Origin: Trochalopteron elliotii
Lineage: Eukaryota > Chordata > Aves > Passeriformes > Leiothrichidae
Reading direction: 5' to 3'
NCBI GenBank assembly: GCA_024734555.1
Contig: JANPWX010020040.1
Coordinates: 1 to 64,000, forward strand
DNA length: 64,000 bases
Every line of letters begins with the position of its first letter. Within the stretch, counting starts at the first letter, position 1. The position numbers were made by a program, and so were the translations under genes. A model generated the notes under the pieces. That model was not told the origin of the DNA and ran no database searches. It saw only the letters and a list, made by a program, of their open reading frames with translations. Of this stretch, positions 26,528-39,850 are shown one piece after another.

Positions 26528-29500
26528 GGCAGGGCTGAACAGGTCACAGAGATCATTCTTAAAGTGTTTACAAAGATTCACCCTCACCTTTGCATGTCCT
26601 TATTGCTGTTTTTCTCTACACCTCCCAGGGTTATGAACTGCTCCACTATCCCGGGAATCCCATATTGTCACCAAGTACCAAATTCAAGTTTGACTGGAAA
26701 CAGTCATAAAATACATATATCTTACAGCCCTTACACGTGGTATTTGAAATCATTACCTTGAATTGCATTGCATTGCAGTATTCCAGAATTCTTTTTTTCA
26801 ACACCTCAGTTTTCATTTGATCACAAATGGACTCCACAGGTATTGGCTGTGGCAAGAAAAATTGTGGTAAACTAACTTAATGGGTGTTCCCCCATTCACA
26901 TGGAGTTGTAAACCAGGTACGTCACACTGGGAACTTGGCATTTGAATGAGGCAGTGTTGAATGGCGTTTGAGGATGTGGGTGTCAGGTCCAGACTCAGGA
27001 GAAAACCCAAATGTGTGGGATGTTGTAGAATGGGCCAGGATTAGAGCTGTAACCTTAGAAACTGGGGAAGTAAACCATGGACAGATGTGACTGCTCTTTA
27101 GGGGAGACAATTACAGAGGAACAGTTGGAATGGTTATAGTAAACCTTGCAGACTTGTGTGAATAAAATAATTAAATAGCAATATTATACCCAATTACTCA
27201 TTAATCAGGCACACAAAGTTACTAAATGCCAGACAAAGAAAGTCCCTGGATTTCAGTTAACCACTTAGAGTGGTCAAAGTGTTAAATAAGGAAATGGGCA
27301 CGAGAAAGACAAGTGGTGCAAAAATTCCTGAAAGGAGCAATCAATAAACTACAAAACAAAGGGCATTTAGCTCTTTAGTGTTGGTCCTATTTTCTCACCT
27401 TCTCTGCTAACCAATCAGATAAAAATTTGCTTAGATAAAGGCATCCCAATTTAAGCTCAAGGGACTTCAGCGTCTATTGGAATCAAGACAATCTAAAAAC
27501 AGTTCTGTTCTGCTTTGAAAAGGTAAATGAACCTTCTGTGGAAAGCAGAAGTGTGAAAGGTTCAGAAGAAACCTATTACAAGCTTCAGCACACACTTGTG
27601 ACAAGAATTGTGACTCTGTATTTTAGCAGAACAGAGTTTCCCCAAGGGATACCAACTAATCTGAGACATTAAAACATTGCATTCACTTCAGCTGTATTAC
27701 TTCTTCCCTCAGATGCTAGTCTAATCATCCACTGTAATGCTGTTCCTAAAACAAATGAAGATTTTTTTTAGTATTCTTAAGAGCAGAGCTGTTAAATGTT
27801 GCTGGTCAGAATTTTCTTAGTCATTCAAAAAGACAGTGGTTTCCATTGCTTTTTTGAGTACTTCCACAATGTTAGGTTTCCAAGTCTTAATTTTTTTGCA
27901 GTTTTACTTTGAGATTTTTAGTTTTCTATTTTAGTGTATTTGTTCTTGAATTCTTACATAAATTTTCCTGTTTTAACACCCTCTAACTCTGTTTTAACCT
28001 GTCTTATTTTTTGTGACCTTTGATCACTTACAGTCTCATGTTTTCAGTCAAACATTATATAAAAAGTGAACTAAGATCACACTTGCACCTGGAGGTAGGA
28101 TTGGTATCATATACCTGACCCCTTGAGCTGAGATTCACCCACTTGGTTTGTATTGGTCTTGGTTTGTGGCTTAGATACACATGCATTCATATACACATGA
28201 ATAGCGTTTTCTGAGATTTTAAGGTATATTTTTTGAGATCTATATGAATGGAAAACTGTATTTCTGTAAGTTAGTCATAACACCTGTTGCTCTGTACAGG
28301 GATCAGTATGAGTCAAAAAGTGCATATGAACTCTTTTGTCACTCTGGAGGGAATTTCTTAGAAGATTTTGCCAGCTAAGTATGCCAGTATGTCACTTTTA
28401 TTCCATAAGACCATTTTAGTCACTGTAGCAGGTTCAGGAACACCAAGAGGCCTTAACCAACATTCAAAATCCACTTGGATATTCAGAAAACAGTGAAAAA
28501 TGGTCTCTGACAGAAAGAGCACATCATTCTAGAATCTTTACTACACACAGTGGAGTCAGTGGAAAGACTGGAGTGCTTCAAGTCTGTTGGCAAAGCCAGC
28601 AAGAGTCCTATAAATAGGAAGGAAGGAATGGTAGGAGTTATCCACAAAATTATTCTATTTGGTAGAATAAGGAATTATATGACTGACTCACACAAAACCA
28701 CCACAAAACAGAATAAGTCTCCTGGTCTCTCCTACAGCGCCAAGGATGTTTAGAAGTATAAATGGCAGTAGAAAAAGCTTCTGTTTATTCAATGGGCTGC
28801 TGAAGTCAATAGGATTGTGTTAATACATATATATGTTGATACATAGATTGCATTAATGCATATTACTTCTGGATATAATTCTGAAAAATGTATATTTTTC
28901 TCTCAATTGAAGGCATGATTATCTACACAGTGCATTAACAGGCATAGTAGCCAGAGAGCTCACATTGGAGTGATGTGACGCTGCTAAGAAAAATCAATCT
29001 TCGTCTTCATATCCGGGAGAAATATATAGATATAGAATTTTTTCCTGAAATTATTGCTAAGTACCAGTGTTTTGGAAGGATTTTTTATCAATTTTTTATA
29101 TTACAGCACCATGGTTTAGGTTGCTTAAACATTTTCAATATCTAGTACAGGAAAAGAAGATAAATAGTTCCAGATATGAAATGTAAGAAAAAGTTATTAT
29201 AGTACATCCCGCTTTTACTCATTAATTTACTTCAGATTCTGAGGACTAAAAAATAAAAGAGGAAAAAGATAATAGAAATAACAAATATTAATTCATTTTA
29301 TATAAAATGTGTATTCATATACCAGACTTTTAATACAAAAACTCTCAATCCCCTTATCCCTTAACTTGTTCTCACAACATGATCCATTACCCCTTATGGA
29401 CAGTGAATTATATGTACCAGTGTATTTATTAATGTATTGTAATAGATCACCAGTCTATATTTCTTTACTGCATCCTTGGTAACATATTCAGGACATTATT

Positions 29501-30772
29501 TAAAGCTCATTATTCACTGAAATAACACATGCAATAGCACAATTGGTTAGCTGTGATATTTTATTAGAGTGAGCATTTCGGGATTTTATTCTCAGTCCCT
29601 CATCAACATAAAACATAGTAAAGAGTTCATAAATCTAATTAAGAACATTAGAATAAGGAAAAATCACTGAATATTTAGTTAAGATATGCAAGGCTCATGT
29701 ACAAGCAAGCCATTAGAGGCAGTCATAAATGCCAATTGAAAAGCACTCAATAACAGCTAGTTGGTGGGAGTACAACAAGACAGATGTAGATGGAATGGAA
29801 GTCTGCAAAGGTAGAAGTGTTTTGTTTATCTGGTTGTTTGTCTGGTTTTATTTTTTTATTTCCCCATCTCTTTTCCCTTGAAGAAATTTTACTGGGATGA
29901 TGTTCTGGATTGGACTACCATTCACTTAGGAAAATAATCCTGTTGTAAATGTTATAACCAGGGGAACATCAATTTAATCTGGGCCATGACCAACCCTTGA
30001 AAATAGATAGTAGTAGTACCTTTTTTCCCTTTTCCTTTTCCTTTTCCCCTTCCTTTTCCTTTTCCCTTCCCCTTCCCCTTAGCCTTCCTCTTCCTCTTCC
30101 TTTCACTCCTTTAGAGATTTTTAAAAGGTATTCCAGTTGTAAAATATGTTTTAAAAAAACTCACTTAGAATATCACTTAGAATCCTTCCAGTTTGTTAAT
30201 TTCTTAGAAGCCATTTCAACACAAATTCAGCAATCAGGATCCTGTGCATGTGATAAACCCCCTAAAAGGTAAAGGCTTAGTCCAGGGTGGGTCTATGGAT
30301 AGCTTTGCTTAAGTGAGATGGGAAGACTGGAAAGCACAAGTTGCTTACAAAGCAGAGTGCTTCCCTGAAAACAAGAGAAAAAGAAGACAAAATCCACCCC
30401 AATTAATTAGCAACCTATTGATTGCCTAGGGAACTTTCCCTTAGGATTATTTGGTAAAGGTCTGAATCCTCATTCTGTCTTGTCCCCACTATATATTTCT
30501 CAAATCAGAATTCATACTCAAATCTTAATGGTCGAAATAAAGAGGTAAGAAGCAAAAAAGAAAAATTATTCGTATGAATCAGTGGTGAGGGCAGTCAACT
30601 GGATGGTAAGAGATTACAGTCTGTTGTTTCTAGAATTTTTTTCAGTCACTGCTTCTCATACAACATATCAAAACCCTCCATTGACCTACTCTGATGTAAA
30701 GACACAGATGCAGTTCTTGCCCTACAGTTTTTCTGAACAGGACCCACATCACTGGGCTTACTATTTAAGATA
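26528..30772. other. Non-coding sequence without a recognised gene
   Basis: AT-rich unique sequence with a pyrimidine-rich repeat at 30017-30110. The block 27220-27540 contains a CCAAT motif and a GATAAAAAT box close together (about 27412-27427), but no transcript or LTR ends could be tied to them. No open frame here has recognisable protein features. Confidence 0.5.
30017..30110. repeat. CCTTTT/CCCCTT pyrimidine repeat
   Basis: About 90 bases of impure CCTTTT hexamers passing into CCCCTT and CTTCCT units, related in composition to the gap-containing repeat at 11918-12380. The frame through it gives a Ser/Phe/Leu/Pro-rich peptide that is purely a product of the repeat. Confidence 0.85.
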
Positions 30773-30778
30773 GATAAA

Positions 30779-31393
30779 TGATACGGTGCCTGTTTCTCAG
30801 GCCCAGCCAGCCTCGGCACCAATATCAGCACCGGTGTGTCCTTGTTGCTCAGCAGCGTCAGCGTGGCGAAGGCAGAAGAATGAAAGGGGGGACTCTTGAG
30901 AGGTTTGGTCACAACAAATTTATTGGAACTCCAGCGTGGAGTCCTCACCTCGGGATGTCAGCCTCTCCAGAGACCACAACGAAACCCAAGGGGGACCTTT
31001 TAAAGGGAGGCGTAACACGGGGGTGTTCAACCAAGGACCAGTAAGGTTTAATGGGGAGGTGGCTCATATCATAACAAACATATAAAACAACCATACAATG
31101 AACAGTAGAAGGTGACAATCAGGATTCTGTTCAATCACTCGACGCCTCTCCTAGAATTTTCCAGAAGCAGGGAGAGACCCCCAAAGTGATGGACAGGAAC
31201 AGGAGGCTACTTGCCAGGTGATGGGCAGATAACTGTCTTTGGGGGGGAAGCTTAGGGAGAACACAGAGCCAATCACAAAACTGTCACTGGGGAGAAGACA
31301 GGGATAAACCAAAAGCGGGTAACAGAAAGGGTACATAGAACAAACCATTTTACAGAGTAATATTAACTTAAAATTAAAAAATGCACTCCCACA
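30779..31393 (-). mobile_element. Solo LTR of an endogenous retrovirus
   Basis: Seen: a 615-bp block, GC-richer than its flanks, whose ends read TGATACGG...TCCCACA on the plus strand (TGTGGGAG...CGTATCA in its own sense). It is flanked by the identical hexamer GATAAA at 30773-30778 and 31394-31399. In minus orientation it carries a TATA-like TTTAAAA box near 30998-31004 and, about 80 bases downstream, AATAAA at 30919-30924. The rest is a U5-like GC-rich segment. Neither a primer-binding site nor a polypurine tract adjoins it, and no gag/pol/env sequence is present. Known: 6-bp duplications are typical of class II (ERVK/alpha-beta-type) elements. Inferred: a solo LTR left by LTR-LTR recombination. 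Confidence 0.85.
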
Positions 31394-32228
31394 GATAAAG
31401 GAGTTCCTTGACTGAGTAACTCCCTTCATGACTAGGAAGGGAGCAGTTTCCACCTTGTTGAGCAATGGAGAAGTGTGTTGTGAGGACCTTGCTCAGGACC
31501 ATCAGGAGAAATCTAATTATTATGGGTAGCAAGTAGCTTTTGAGTCACCTGAGCAGTAATTCTGAGTATATTTGCAGCAAACACCTGACAAGGTTAATAA
31601 CAAGCTGGCAAATAACAAATTATAATTAGTCCACTCCTACATATGAAGTTGTAGGACCATGTAGAATCGTTTTTCAGTTTTACTTACTTGCTTTCTGTTC
31701 TTTGCAATGCAACTTCAAAGGAGTGCAGTTAGGCACACTTTCAGAGAAGGTTTAGATGGCAGGACAGATTTGGAGTCCCTTAAACTAAGGATAAGGCTTT
31801 TCCAAACCTGAAATCTGGAACAAATCTGTTAGTAAACACATCTGATTCCAGATGACTTGTTCACATTCAGAACACCCAGTATCAACCTTCTTCAACATAA
31901 CACTAAGTAAATTTAATTGTAGTGCAGTCATCAGTCCTGGTTGCACTGAGATTCCTTCTTATTCAAGATCTCAGCTATCTGATTGAATGTCTATATCAAG
32001 CCTGGCAACCGTGAGCTAATGAAGTGTAGAAAAGGAAATCAGTATTAAGAGAGATTTACTTTTGATCCTTTGCAACCAGTGTGTGTGTGTATGTGTGGTA
32101 ATGGTTCATTTTATATGGATTTGGAGTTTGGGGTCTTGGACATTTACTTTTGATAGCTCATAATTCTTGAAAAAAAGCAAGACTGAAGTATCTTCTGCAA
32201 CTGACCCAATCACAAATGCAATCATTCC

Positions 32229-32263
<35 letters not shown>
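32229..32263. repeat. (TA)n microsatellite
   Basis: About 17 uninterrupted TA units, followed by AT-rich sequence. Confidence 0.95.
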
Positions 32264-32269
<6 letters not shown>

Positions 32270-34124
32270 TATTATTACTGCATAATATTAAATTAAATTA
32301 AAATGACCCCTCAAACTGCTTCAGCCCAGGTGATCTCAAGCTCCTCTGCCTTCTATACTCTTATTGAGTTGAAAAATAACAACAAGTGTAAATGACATTT
32401 ACAGCTCTTAATTGGTGTCATTAACAGTTCTTATTATTCAGCAGGACAAGCAGTGGCCTTTTATTAAGAATTCAGTGATGCACATCTGCTTTGAACTCAT
32501 CAGACATCAGACTTAAAGACAAGTAATAAAACAGCTGAGTGAATGACTTAGGGCCATAGACATCATTAAAGAATACTTGCAGAAGATTTATTTATTTTTT
32601 GTTCAAAAAAGATGACTTTTGGGACCACAATCATAGAAGGGTTAATGCTTCTTAATTAGAAGTAGATCTTGAAATAATGTTAATATATTGAATCATTGAT
32701 AGTAGCCTAAATTTTTATTGTTTTTTTATTGTCAGTGGTAATTGCTATAAACTAGACCCTGAGGCAAGTAAGGAGGGATTAGACTTGTAACCACATATAG
32801 GTGCTAAGGGGTTGTTGATACCAGTAGCATGTAGGATTAAGGAGTTTTTTTATCCATTGAGTAAGTACTGCAGAGCACTGAAATTAATGTTTGAGATACC
32901 CCAAGCCCAAAATTTCAGTCTTCGGAACATTTTATTTAGACATGCACACTGTGGTGCCAAGATCTGTGTATCCAGCCAATGGTTTAGTAACTTGGTTAGT
33001 GAGTTCCATTTAGATCCAGTGGAACTAATAAAGTGGGGAAGGTTCAGTCTCTTTTTTTTTTTTTTGTAATGGACAAGCCATGTAGATTTTCTCCAGTCAT
33101 TGACAGGTACAGGTGTGGGGCAATTGACACCATCCAGCTTTGGAAGCTTTCTTAGGCTTCTCTAGGTAACCTGGTAGAACTACTGTGGACAGATTTAGGG
33201 AACTAGTACAGTCTTGGTCAGCTGAGGGGTCATTCATAGTCATTCATGTGCCCAGATCTGTGAATTTAAAAATAGCTTAGTCATCTTATAAAGGCACTTG
33301 AGAGACTTTTTCATCTCATGCTGAGCAAAAAAGACAGGTCTAATTAAATGTACTCCTGAATTGCTTTTAAGCATAAAAGGATAGGTGTCCTTCTCAGATT
33401 TGATCATCCTCTAATGTCTATAATTAGATTATTTTTTAACAGAAAGCTCAGGAATTAGCTGCAGTTATAAGAGAGATTTCTCTCAAACCAGATCAAAATG
33501 TCTTTCCCACAGCTCTGAAATCTGTGTCTCATTTCAGCTGTGCATTTCCTACTGTAGCTTCTCAGCTTTATACACTGTTTTCTCAGTGCTTGATTTTTCC
33601 ATGTATCAGATACATTACCTAAACACCTAATTCTGCATGTTATTAAGTGACAATCTCTAAAACCTTTATGGAGCTAATCTATACCCTGGTAGTGGGGTTC
33701 AGATAAATAGGGTGTGGAGAAAAAAGTTCAAAAAATATGCTTCCTTTGAAAACAAGAGAAGTGAGTGAAATTTTGTTCAATCTGCATAATACAATGTTCC
33801 AGTGTAACTATAGACAGATATGAATAAAAATGAACTGACAAAGAGCCCCCAAAACCCCTGCCAGAAATCTTAAGAAAAGTTGTCACATCTCTTTGGAGCT
33901 ATACAATGTAGCAGATAAATTACTGCCTAATCGTTCATTACTGTGTTAACTGTCAGGGTGCTAACTATTGTTCCATATGAAAAATCCATGTTGAGAATCC
34001 AGCTCAAAAAAAATCTCTGAGAGTTCTTTAACGAAAAGGAAACATTTGTTAAGCAGAAATGCTTTGTAAGTCATGTATTACTTGCCAAGAAAAACTCTGC
34101 TCTGCTGCTAATTTGTAGTGATGT

Positions 34125-34205
34125 CAGGCTGGGATTTTCAAAGGTGCCTGAAGAAGTTAAATGACTGGCTCCTATTGACTTTGCAGCTACAATCCTGATC
34201 AGACC
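34125..34205. repeat. Possible old reptile-type inverted-repeat element
   Basis: The order gctgggattttcaaaggtgcctgaagaag...ggctcctattgactttg resembles one arm of a widespread amniote element with GGGATTTTCAAAGGTGCCTAA and CCCATTGACTTTCAATGGG blocks. Only one arm is visible and divergence is high, so the assignment is tentative. Confidence 0.4.
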
Positions 34206-35720
34206 TTTTATACTGCTTTCACTTTAATGAAGGGAAGAAGTGAAGGAAAGGTTGGCTAATAGATGGAGTAGGAGATTTACTTTCCTTGGAGCTCCACACA
34301 AAGATTTGGCTCAATGGATCAGCAAATATATTATTATTAATAGCAATAATAATGATACCTACTTATTCATTCTATAGGAGTACGCTCAAAATATCTCATA
34401 GAAAATCACAGTTATCTTTTTTTTGCAGGTGAAAAAATGCAGTCTTGGTCAACAAAGCTCAGATACTGCTCTACAGTTGCCCATCTGTGCACACACCAGC
34501 AGCACTCATAATGCAAAATTGCAGCACCAGAACTTAACCGTAGGTAACTTCTTCAGGCATTGGTGCCCTTGGTCAAGGTTGCTCAAAGATATACGACACA
34601 TTCATAATGAAATGATGGATTTGAGTGGGTCCCAAACCAGAATCCAAATAGTTTTTTTCCTGGGGAGCCTGATGATAAAACAAGACCACCCTTGGCACCA
34701 GGCTACCACGTGGCTCATACTCACTTAAGCACCATATTGATCTATTTTTAACCTCGTAAATAAGAGGTGTTAGAATTCACAGTTATTCTTTGAAGGATGA
34801 TGAATTTATGACAAAACTATTTGAAAAAATAAAAGAAAAAATTGAATTTTATATTGTTTCAAACTTTAACTAGATCCCATAGGAAAACAATAATAAAAAA
34901 AGTTATTGTGATCACTTTATAAAAAAATTCCATTTCTGAATGAGTTTTTTTTTAGAAAAAAAAAATCAAAGACACTATTTCTAAGTTATTTGTCTGAAAA
35001 TGGGCCCTGTTTTGAAGTCAAAGTTTCGAGACCATGACAAAAATCAACATTTGTAGATCTTTTTGAAACAAAAATCTTTTTCTCTGGAGATTTGAATGAG
35101 CACGGATTTACTCTAGAGTATGTGGTTTTTTAACACTATTATTCTTCTATTTCTACAGATTTTAATGAAGGAATACAGCCAAATTTTGTAAGGTTTTTGA
35201 TTTTGTTTTTGTTTTTTTTTCACTTATTTCTCCTTTGCATTAGATCAGCAATAAGTACAAGTTAAAAGTCTACTTGTCCTAGAGAGTAGTTAATGAAACA
35301 GAACATGTATAGCAGGAAGGGGGTTCAATTTTTATTCTGGGTACCCATCCAGCTTAGAGAATCAATTTTTTTTCTTTCCCTTAGTCGATGTAGGAATTTA
35401 ACACAATTTGATCATCTCAATAAGCTGTAGATTGCTTCTATTTCTTATACAGAAATTATTTATTTAACAACTTGAAAAAGTTTTTTGTTTAAATAGCATT
35501 TTTTGTACTAAAAATTGGTATAACTCTCTCAAGAAAATGTTGACATTCAACTTTTCAAATTTGTTGTTGTTGTCGTATGAACCTTAACATGCTCTCTCTT
35601 TTCTCCACTTAACTTTTTTTGTCCTTTTGAGAATGCAATTATGTTATCTCTTTAAATGCCCTAATTTTCACATGCACACATATATAAACACTAAGCTTAC
35701 TTACACCAACAGTGATGTTC

Positions 35721-35738
35721 ATATATATATATATATAT
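35721..35738. repeat. (AT)n microsatellite
   Basis: Nine AT units. Confidence 0.95.
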
Positions 35739-37394
35739 GGAAACCATTAAAAAAAAAATCTTCTATGTTCTAGATAACCAGTTTATTTCCTTTGTTGATT
35801 CAGGCCCAACAGTTTCCATCAAGGTATTTCATCCCCAGATCCTACTTTCTCAACCACTGTAGAAAAAGCAAAGTTCTGCTCATCACATCTATGTATTCCC
35901 ATTTTCTGCCGTCCCAAAAATGTCTGGATGAAGGAACCACAACAGATCACGTAGAAATTCTTTTTCCCAAGACAGGATAAAAAAAACCCCATATATAATA
36001 AAACATATAATCCAAGAAAACGTGATTAAACTAAACTTCCTTCTTGGAATTAGTCTGTTTCCACATGGACTAATTGATGTTCAAATAAGGATACCTGGTA
36101 TTATTCTCCTTATGGCCACCATTAGTGTGTGACCCTTTTTGTGACCATTTTGTTTTGTTTATTTGTTTGCTTGTTTGAACTCAATGAGACTTACAAGACA
36201 CAGGTATCTATGAGCTGGCTATCTCCCTGTCAGCCTAAATTTGACCTTGTCAATCGGTTCATGTGTTTCTACAAGAACTAAAGACAGTCGTCTATAGAAA
36301 AATAGTTTAGCAACAATGAAAATGACAGAAAAGCAACATTAAGAGTGTACAGCAGTAGTCAAAATGTTTCTTTAGTGACTTGTTACTTTAATGATTAATT
36401 TTTTTTTTTCTTCTAAGTGAATTAATTTCTCCCCAACAGAAAATCACACAAGAGTTGTATCCATTAGAAAACCATATTCATCACGTTACATTTGGATATA
36501 GGGAAATGGTTGAGGGAAGCACAGTTTATAAAATGTGATATGTTTTATGTGATGCTGTTCAAGGCAAATGAAGTTGTTGCAGAAATGAAGACTGGCAGAA
36601 AAAATAAAAATAAAACACATAGTGGTAAATGCTGAAAAAGCTGGAATCTTTTTCATTGCTTATCATCATGGCAGACAGCTCTGTATTAATTGGGAAAAGA
36701 AAAAAATCAAGGCATTTTCTCAAAATAAGCCATTCTTTAGAAATTATAGGTAAGCACAGTATGAAAGAGATGTTCATTTTGCTATCCTGTATTTCACATA
36801 CAACTTGGTTGATTGTTTTAATTTGCATGTTTTCATATAGCATCAGTTAAGAAGCACAGACAAAATATATACAACACAAATGAGGATCTGCAATGACTGG
36901 CTTGATTTGACTACTGACTAATTATTTACGTATTAAACTTATATACAATTTAAAATAATATTTACTGTCTAAAACTGAAGGATGTTTCTGGTTTTCAACA
37001 TGTGTGCAATCATTGGGCAACAAATAATGAATATATGCCCACACATATCAGCTGCCATTTCCTCAGCCAGTTTGAGGTTTATGGTTCCAGATATTGTCCA
37101 ATAGAACTGATCTCATAAAATCAGTGAAATGAAAACACTGCCAAAATTTTCTTTCCCGGGGAAAGAAGAGAGGAATTTATATTAGGTATTCCAAAAGTAG
37201 GAAGTATTGCAGACAGAGAAAGACAAAGAGATGAGGATGCCATGTAATTATGCTAATACTCTTAGTAGAGTATGGCTTCCTACTCAACTGATCAGTTACA
37301 TTATGCTGCATATTTCCAGAGTGAAAAACCAAAACAAATAAGCAACAAATGGAAAACTATTCCCACCCCAAACCTCTGTAATGAATTTGTGAAC

Positions 37395-37515
37395 TAAACG
37401 GAGGTAATGAATGTAGGGAAAGCATTATTTTCTCCGTTTTATTCATAAGCATGGGTTAGTGAGCAGAAAGATTGCAGAAGCAAGTCCATATTGAACCCAC
37501 AACCTCTGAATGTCT
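37395..37515. repeat. Possible MIR/L2-type ancient repeat
   Basis: Blocks resembling the ancient tail (a cattattttctccgttttattcataagcatgggttagtgagcagaaag part, followed by aagtccatattgaacccacaacctctgaatg) sit in the order expected of the tail where TTATCCCCATTTTACAGATGGGGAAACTGAGGC is followed by a GAACCC..GGTCTCCTGA block. The match is weak and based on memory of the family. Confidence 0.4.
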
Positions 37516-38689
37516 ATCATCTGTTCTCTTACCTTAAAGAAAAGGCTTCAAAATTGGAAATTACCGTTAAAAATACCGTGGACTTCCAGTGAAAGACCAG
37601 AAGTTGAGGATTATCCTTGCTCACCAAGTACTCTAACCACTTAAGCATCTAAATATCAGCTGGTGTTCAGATTCATGCTGATTGTAGAGTTATTATTCCT
37701 TGGCTGGTTAACAAAGGGTGATCTTGCAAATGGTCCTTGGTTGCTATGCATGGAAGTTTTGTGCATGTGTGTTTGTTCTCTGTGTCCTTAGACAGCAACA
37801 AAGCAATTCTATTGCAGTGGAAACTAGTTCAGAAGCCATTAAGTATCAATATGAGAATCTCCTCAGATGGCTAAATTTGCTATTAACAGCACTACAGAGA
37901 TTGAGGCAGCCCCAACAGTAATTCTAGATGGCAAGCAGCACCAGAGGTAGCATAACTACCACAGTTGTAAAAATGATGAGCAAGGGATGGGAGTGACAAT
38001 AGGGGATATCATTACAGTGGCTTGATCAGATGTGACTGAAGATGTAGTGATATGATGTCTTTGTTTCCATGGATGGTACAAAGACACCTCGAGACAGGTG
38101 TCTTTTGACTCCATTTTTGCCTTTCTTTTCTATTCTGCAGTGTTAAAGGAAACAGCTGGTAGCCCAGCACTGGAAGCAGTTTGGATTCTGCTGGGACAAC
38201 CTCTTGATCTGATTTTTTGTTAATTATCAAAGAGCTAGGAGCTCTACATCCGTCTTCTCCAGGGAATACAGCAACTCACTTATGTAGCTCACATGAAAGG
38301 TAAATTCTTCCAGTGAAGATACCTAGGTTTGTAACTGTTAATACAAAGCCATCTGAACAATTACCATTTCAAAGTGTATAACAATGTGCCATTGAAAATA
38401 GCATATATTGAATATGACAACAGGATGTGACTGGGGTGGCCATGCATGGAAACCCTAGAAATGATCGATTGGTGAGGGGTTCTGACCAGTTTGTCACATC
38501 ATTATGAAATATTTCCCATTTAAATTCTACTGTGTTCATGTAAGAATCCCTTTTTAAATCATTAGGACTCAGTAATTTTGTATTTAAGAATTTCAAAGGA
38601 CTATCTCAGGTGTTACTCAAACCATTAAAGTAGATTTAATCCAGTGTTTAAAACTTCAGGACATGCCTGAAGTATAATGGGAAAAATGC

Positions 38690-39850
38690 ATGGTAACAAA
38701 AATTTTAAAGGAAGTATAAATAGGATAATCCAAGCAATTATGAGTTTCATTTATATTTGAAGCAAAATGATGGACCATTTGAGACAAGCCTGAATTAACA
38801 ATGAATTAAAGGAAAGTAATGTATTAATGGCAATGAATTTGCACAGGTTGGAAATAAATCTTTTCAAACCAGCTCATGTCAGTGCTTTGATGAGAGGACT
38901 GATTCAATTTGATAAAGTAATAATGTAGAATAATAATGTAACTCATTCAAAGAAGTTGACTTGTATACAAGAAACTAAAAAAAAAAAAAAAGCCCCATTG
39001 TTTTGCCAATCACATTGAATTATTAAAGAAATGGTTGATGGCTATGCCCCACAACATAACAGCGAATTGGGAATTAATACTAATAAGTTGTTTTTTGACT
39101 GGGGTCTCCCTGGGATTGATTTTTGACTCTATGCTAGTAAACATTTTATCAACAAGGTGGAAGAAAACATAAAATCATTACCAGTAAAGCTTGGAGTTGA
39201 TACAAAAGCTAAAGGAATGATAAATAATGAAGAATACAAGCCAGTGGTACATAGTGCTCTCTGCCTCCAATAAACTAGGGACAAGGATACTATTAGACTC
39301 AGATATATGAACAAGTTATTCTGGCATCACACATAACAAGTCAGCTGATTCATGAGAACTATCCATGGGAGTAGTCTACCCTGCAGAAAATCAAGGCTGT
39401 TCAAATTAGTTTAGCTCTGTGAAAAGCAGGCTAAGCAAACTCAGCTTATCTTATGTTTAACCCAGATTTATTGTACACAATGGAACAGACAGTAGAGATC
39501 AGCTGACATGCAATAATAGGTTTTGTGTCTAAGCCTAGTGTGTATTTTCAGTGTGGTTAATAACAAGCAATGCATTTAGGAGCAAAACATTTTTGTCACA
39601 TTTACAAAGTGGGGAAATACCACAGTAAAATATATATATTAAAAAAAAGATAACATTTCAGAGCTAATCTAGTGGACAAGATAAAAAAAGAAAAAAGGGA
39701 GTGTCAATTTAGAGTAGGCACATTACATTTTTATGGTGAGAGTAATTAACTGTTAGAATGACAAGATTTATATTGAATTCTCCATTGCTGGAATTATTTT
39801 AACAAGATTGGATTTTGTTTTCTGTAAAATATTTTCTCCAAAGTACCAGT
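38690..39850 (+). mobile_element. Old CR1 LINE, reverse transcriptase region, with internal deletion
   Basis: Seen in plus order: aataggataatccaagcaattatgag, taatggcaatgaatttgcacagg with tcttttcaaaccagc, then gactggggtctccctgggatt (the GVPQG region), aacattttatcaacaaggtggaagaaaacataaaatcatt, ttggagttgatacaaaagct (decayed site of the ADDTK catalytic block), gataaataatgaagaa, and gcatttaggagcaaaac. After about 39640 it jumps to attacatttttatggtgagagtaattaac and ctccattgctggaattattttaacaagattggatt, which belong to the C-terminus. Several hundred consensus bases are therefore missing between these parts. Frames are closed throughout. This is the old CR1 family shared by turtles, crocodilians and birds. 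An A run at about 38977-38991 lies within it. Confidence 0.82.

Larger units (their letters stand above)
31400..38689. other. Non-coding sequence without a recognised gene
   Basis: Long AT-rich stretch. It contains two AT dinucleotide repeats, a possible old reptile-type repeat arm at 34125-34205, and a MIR/L2-like tail at 37395-37515. The part at 32290-32640 is rich in TAAT/ATTA motifs and may be conserved regulatory DNA. No gene-like frame with domain content was found. Confidence 0.5.

Noticed and set aside
27405..27435. CCAAT plus TATA-like box as a gene promoter
   Set aside because: No downstream frame, exon or polyadenylation context supports transcription, and the motifs are common in AT-rich DNA.
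38977..38991. Poly(A) run taken as the end of a processed pseudogene
   Set aside because: It lies inside the old CR1, whose sequence resumes on both sides.
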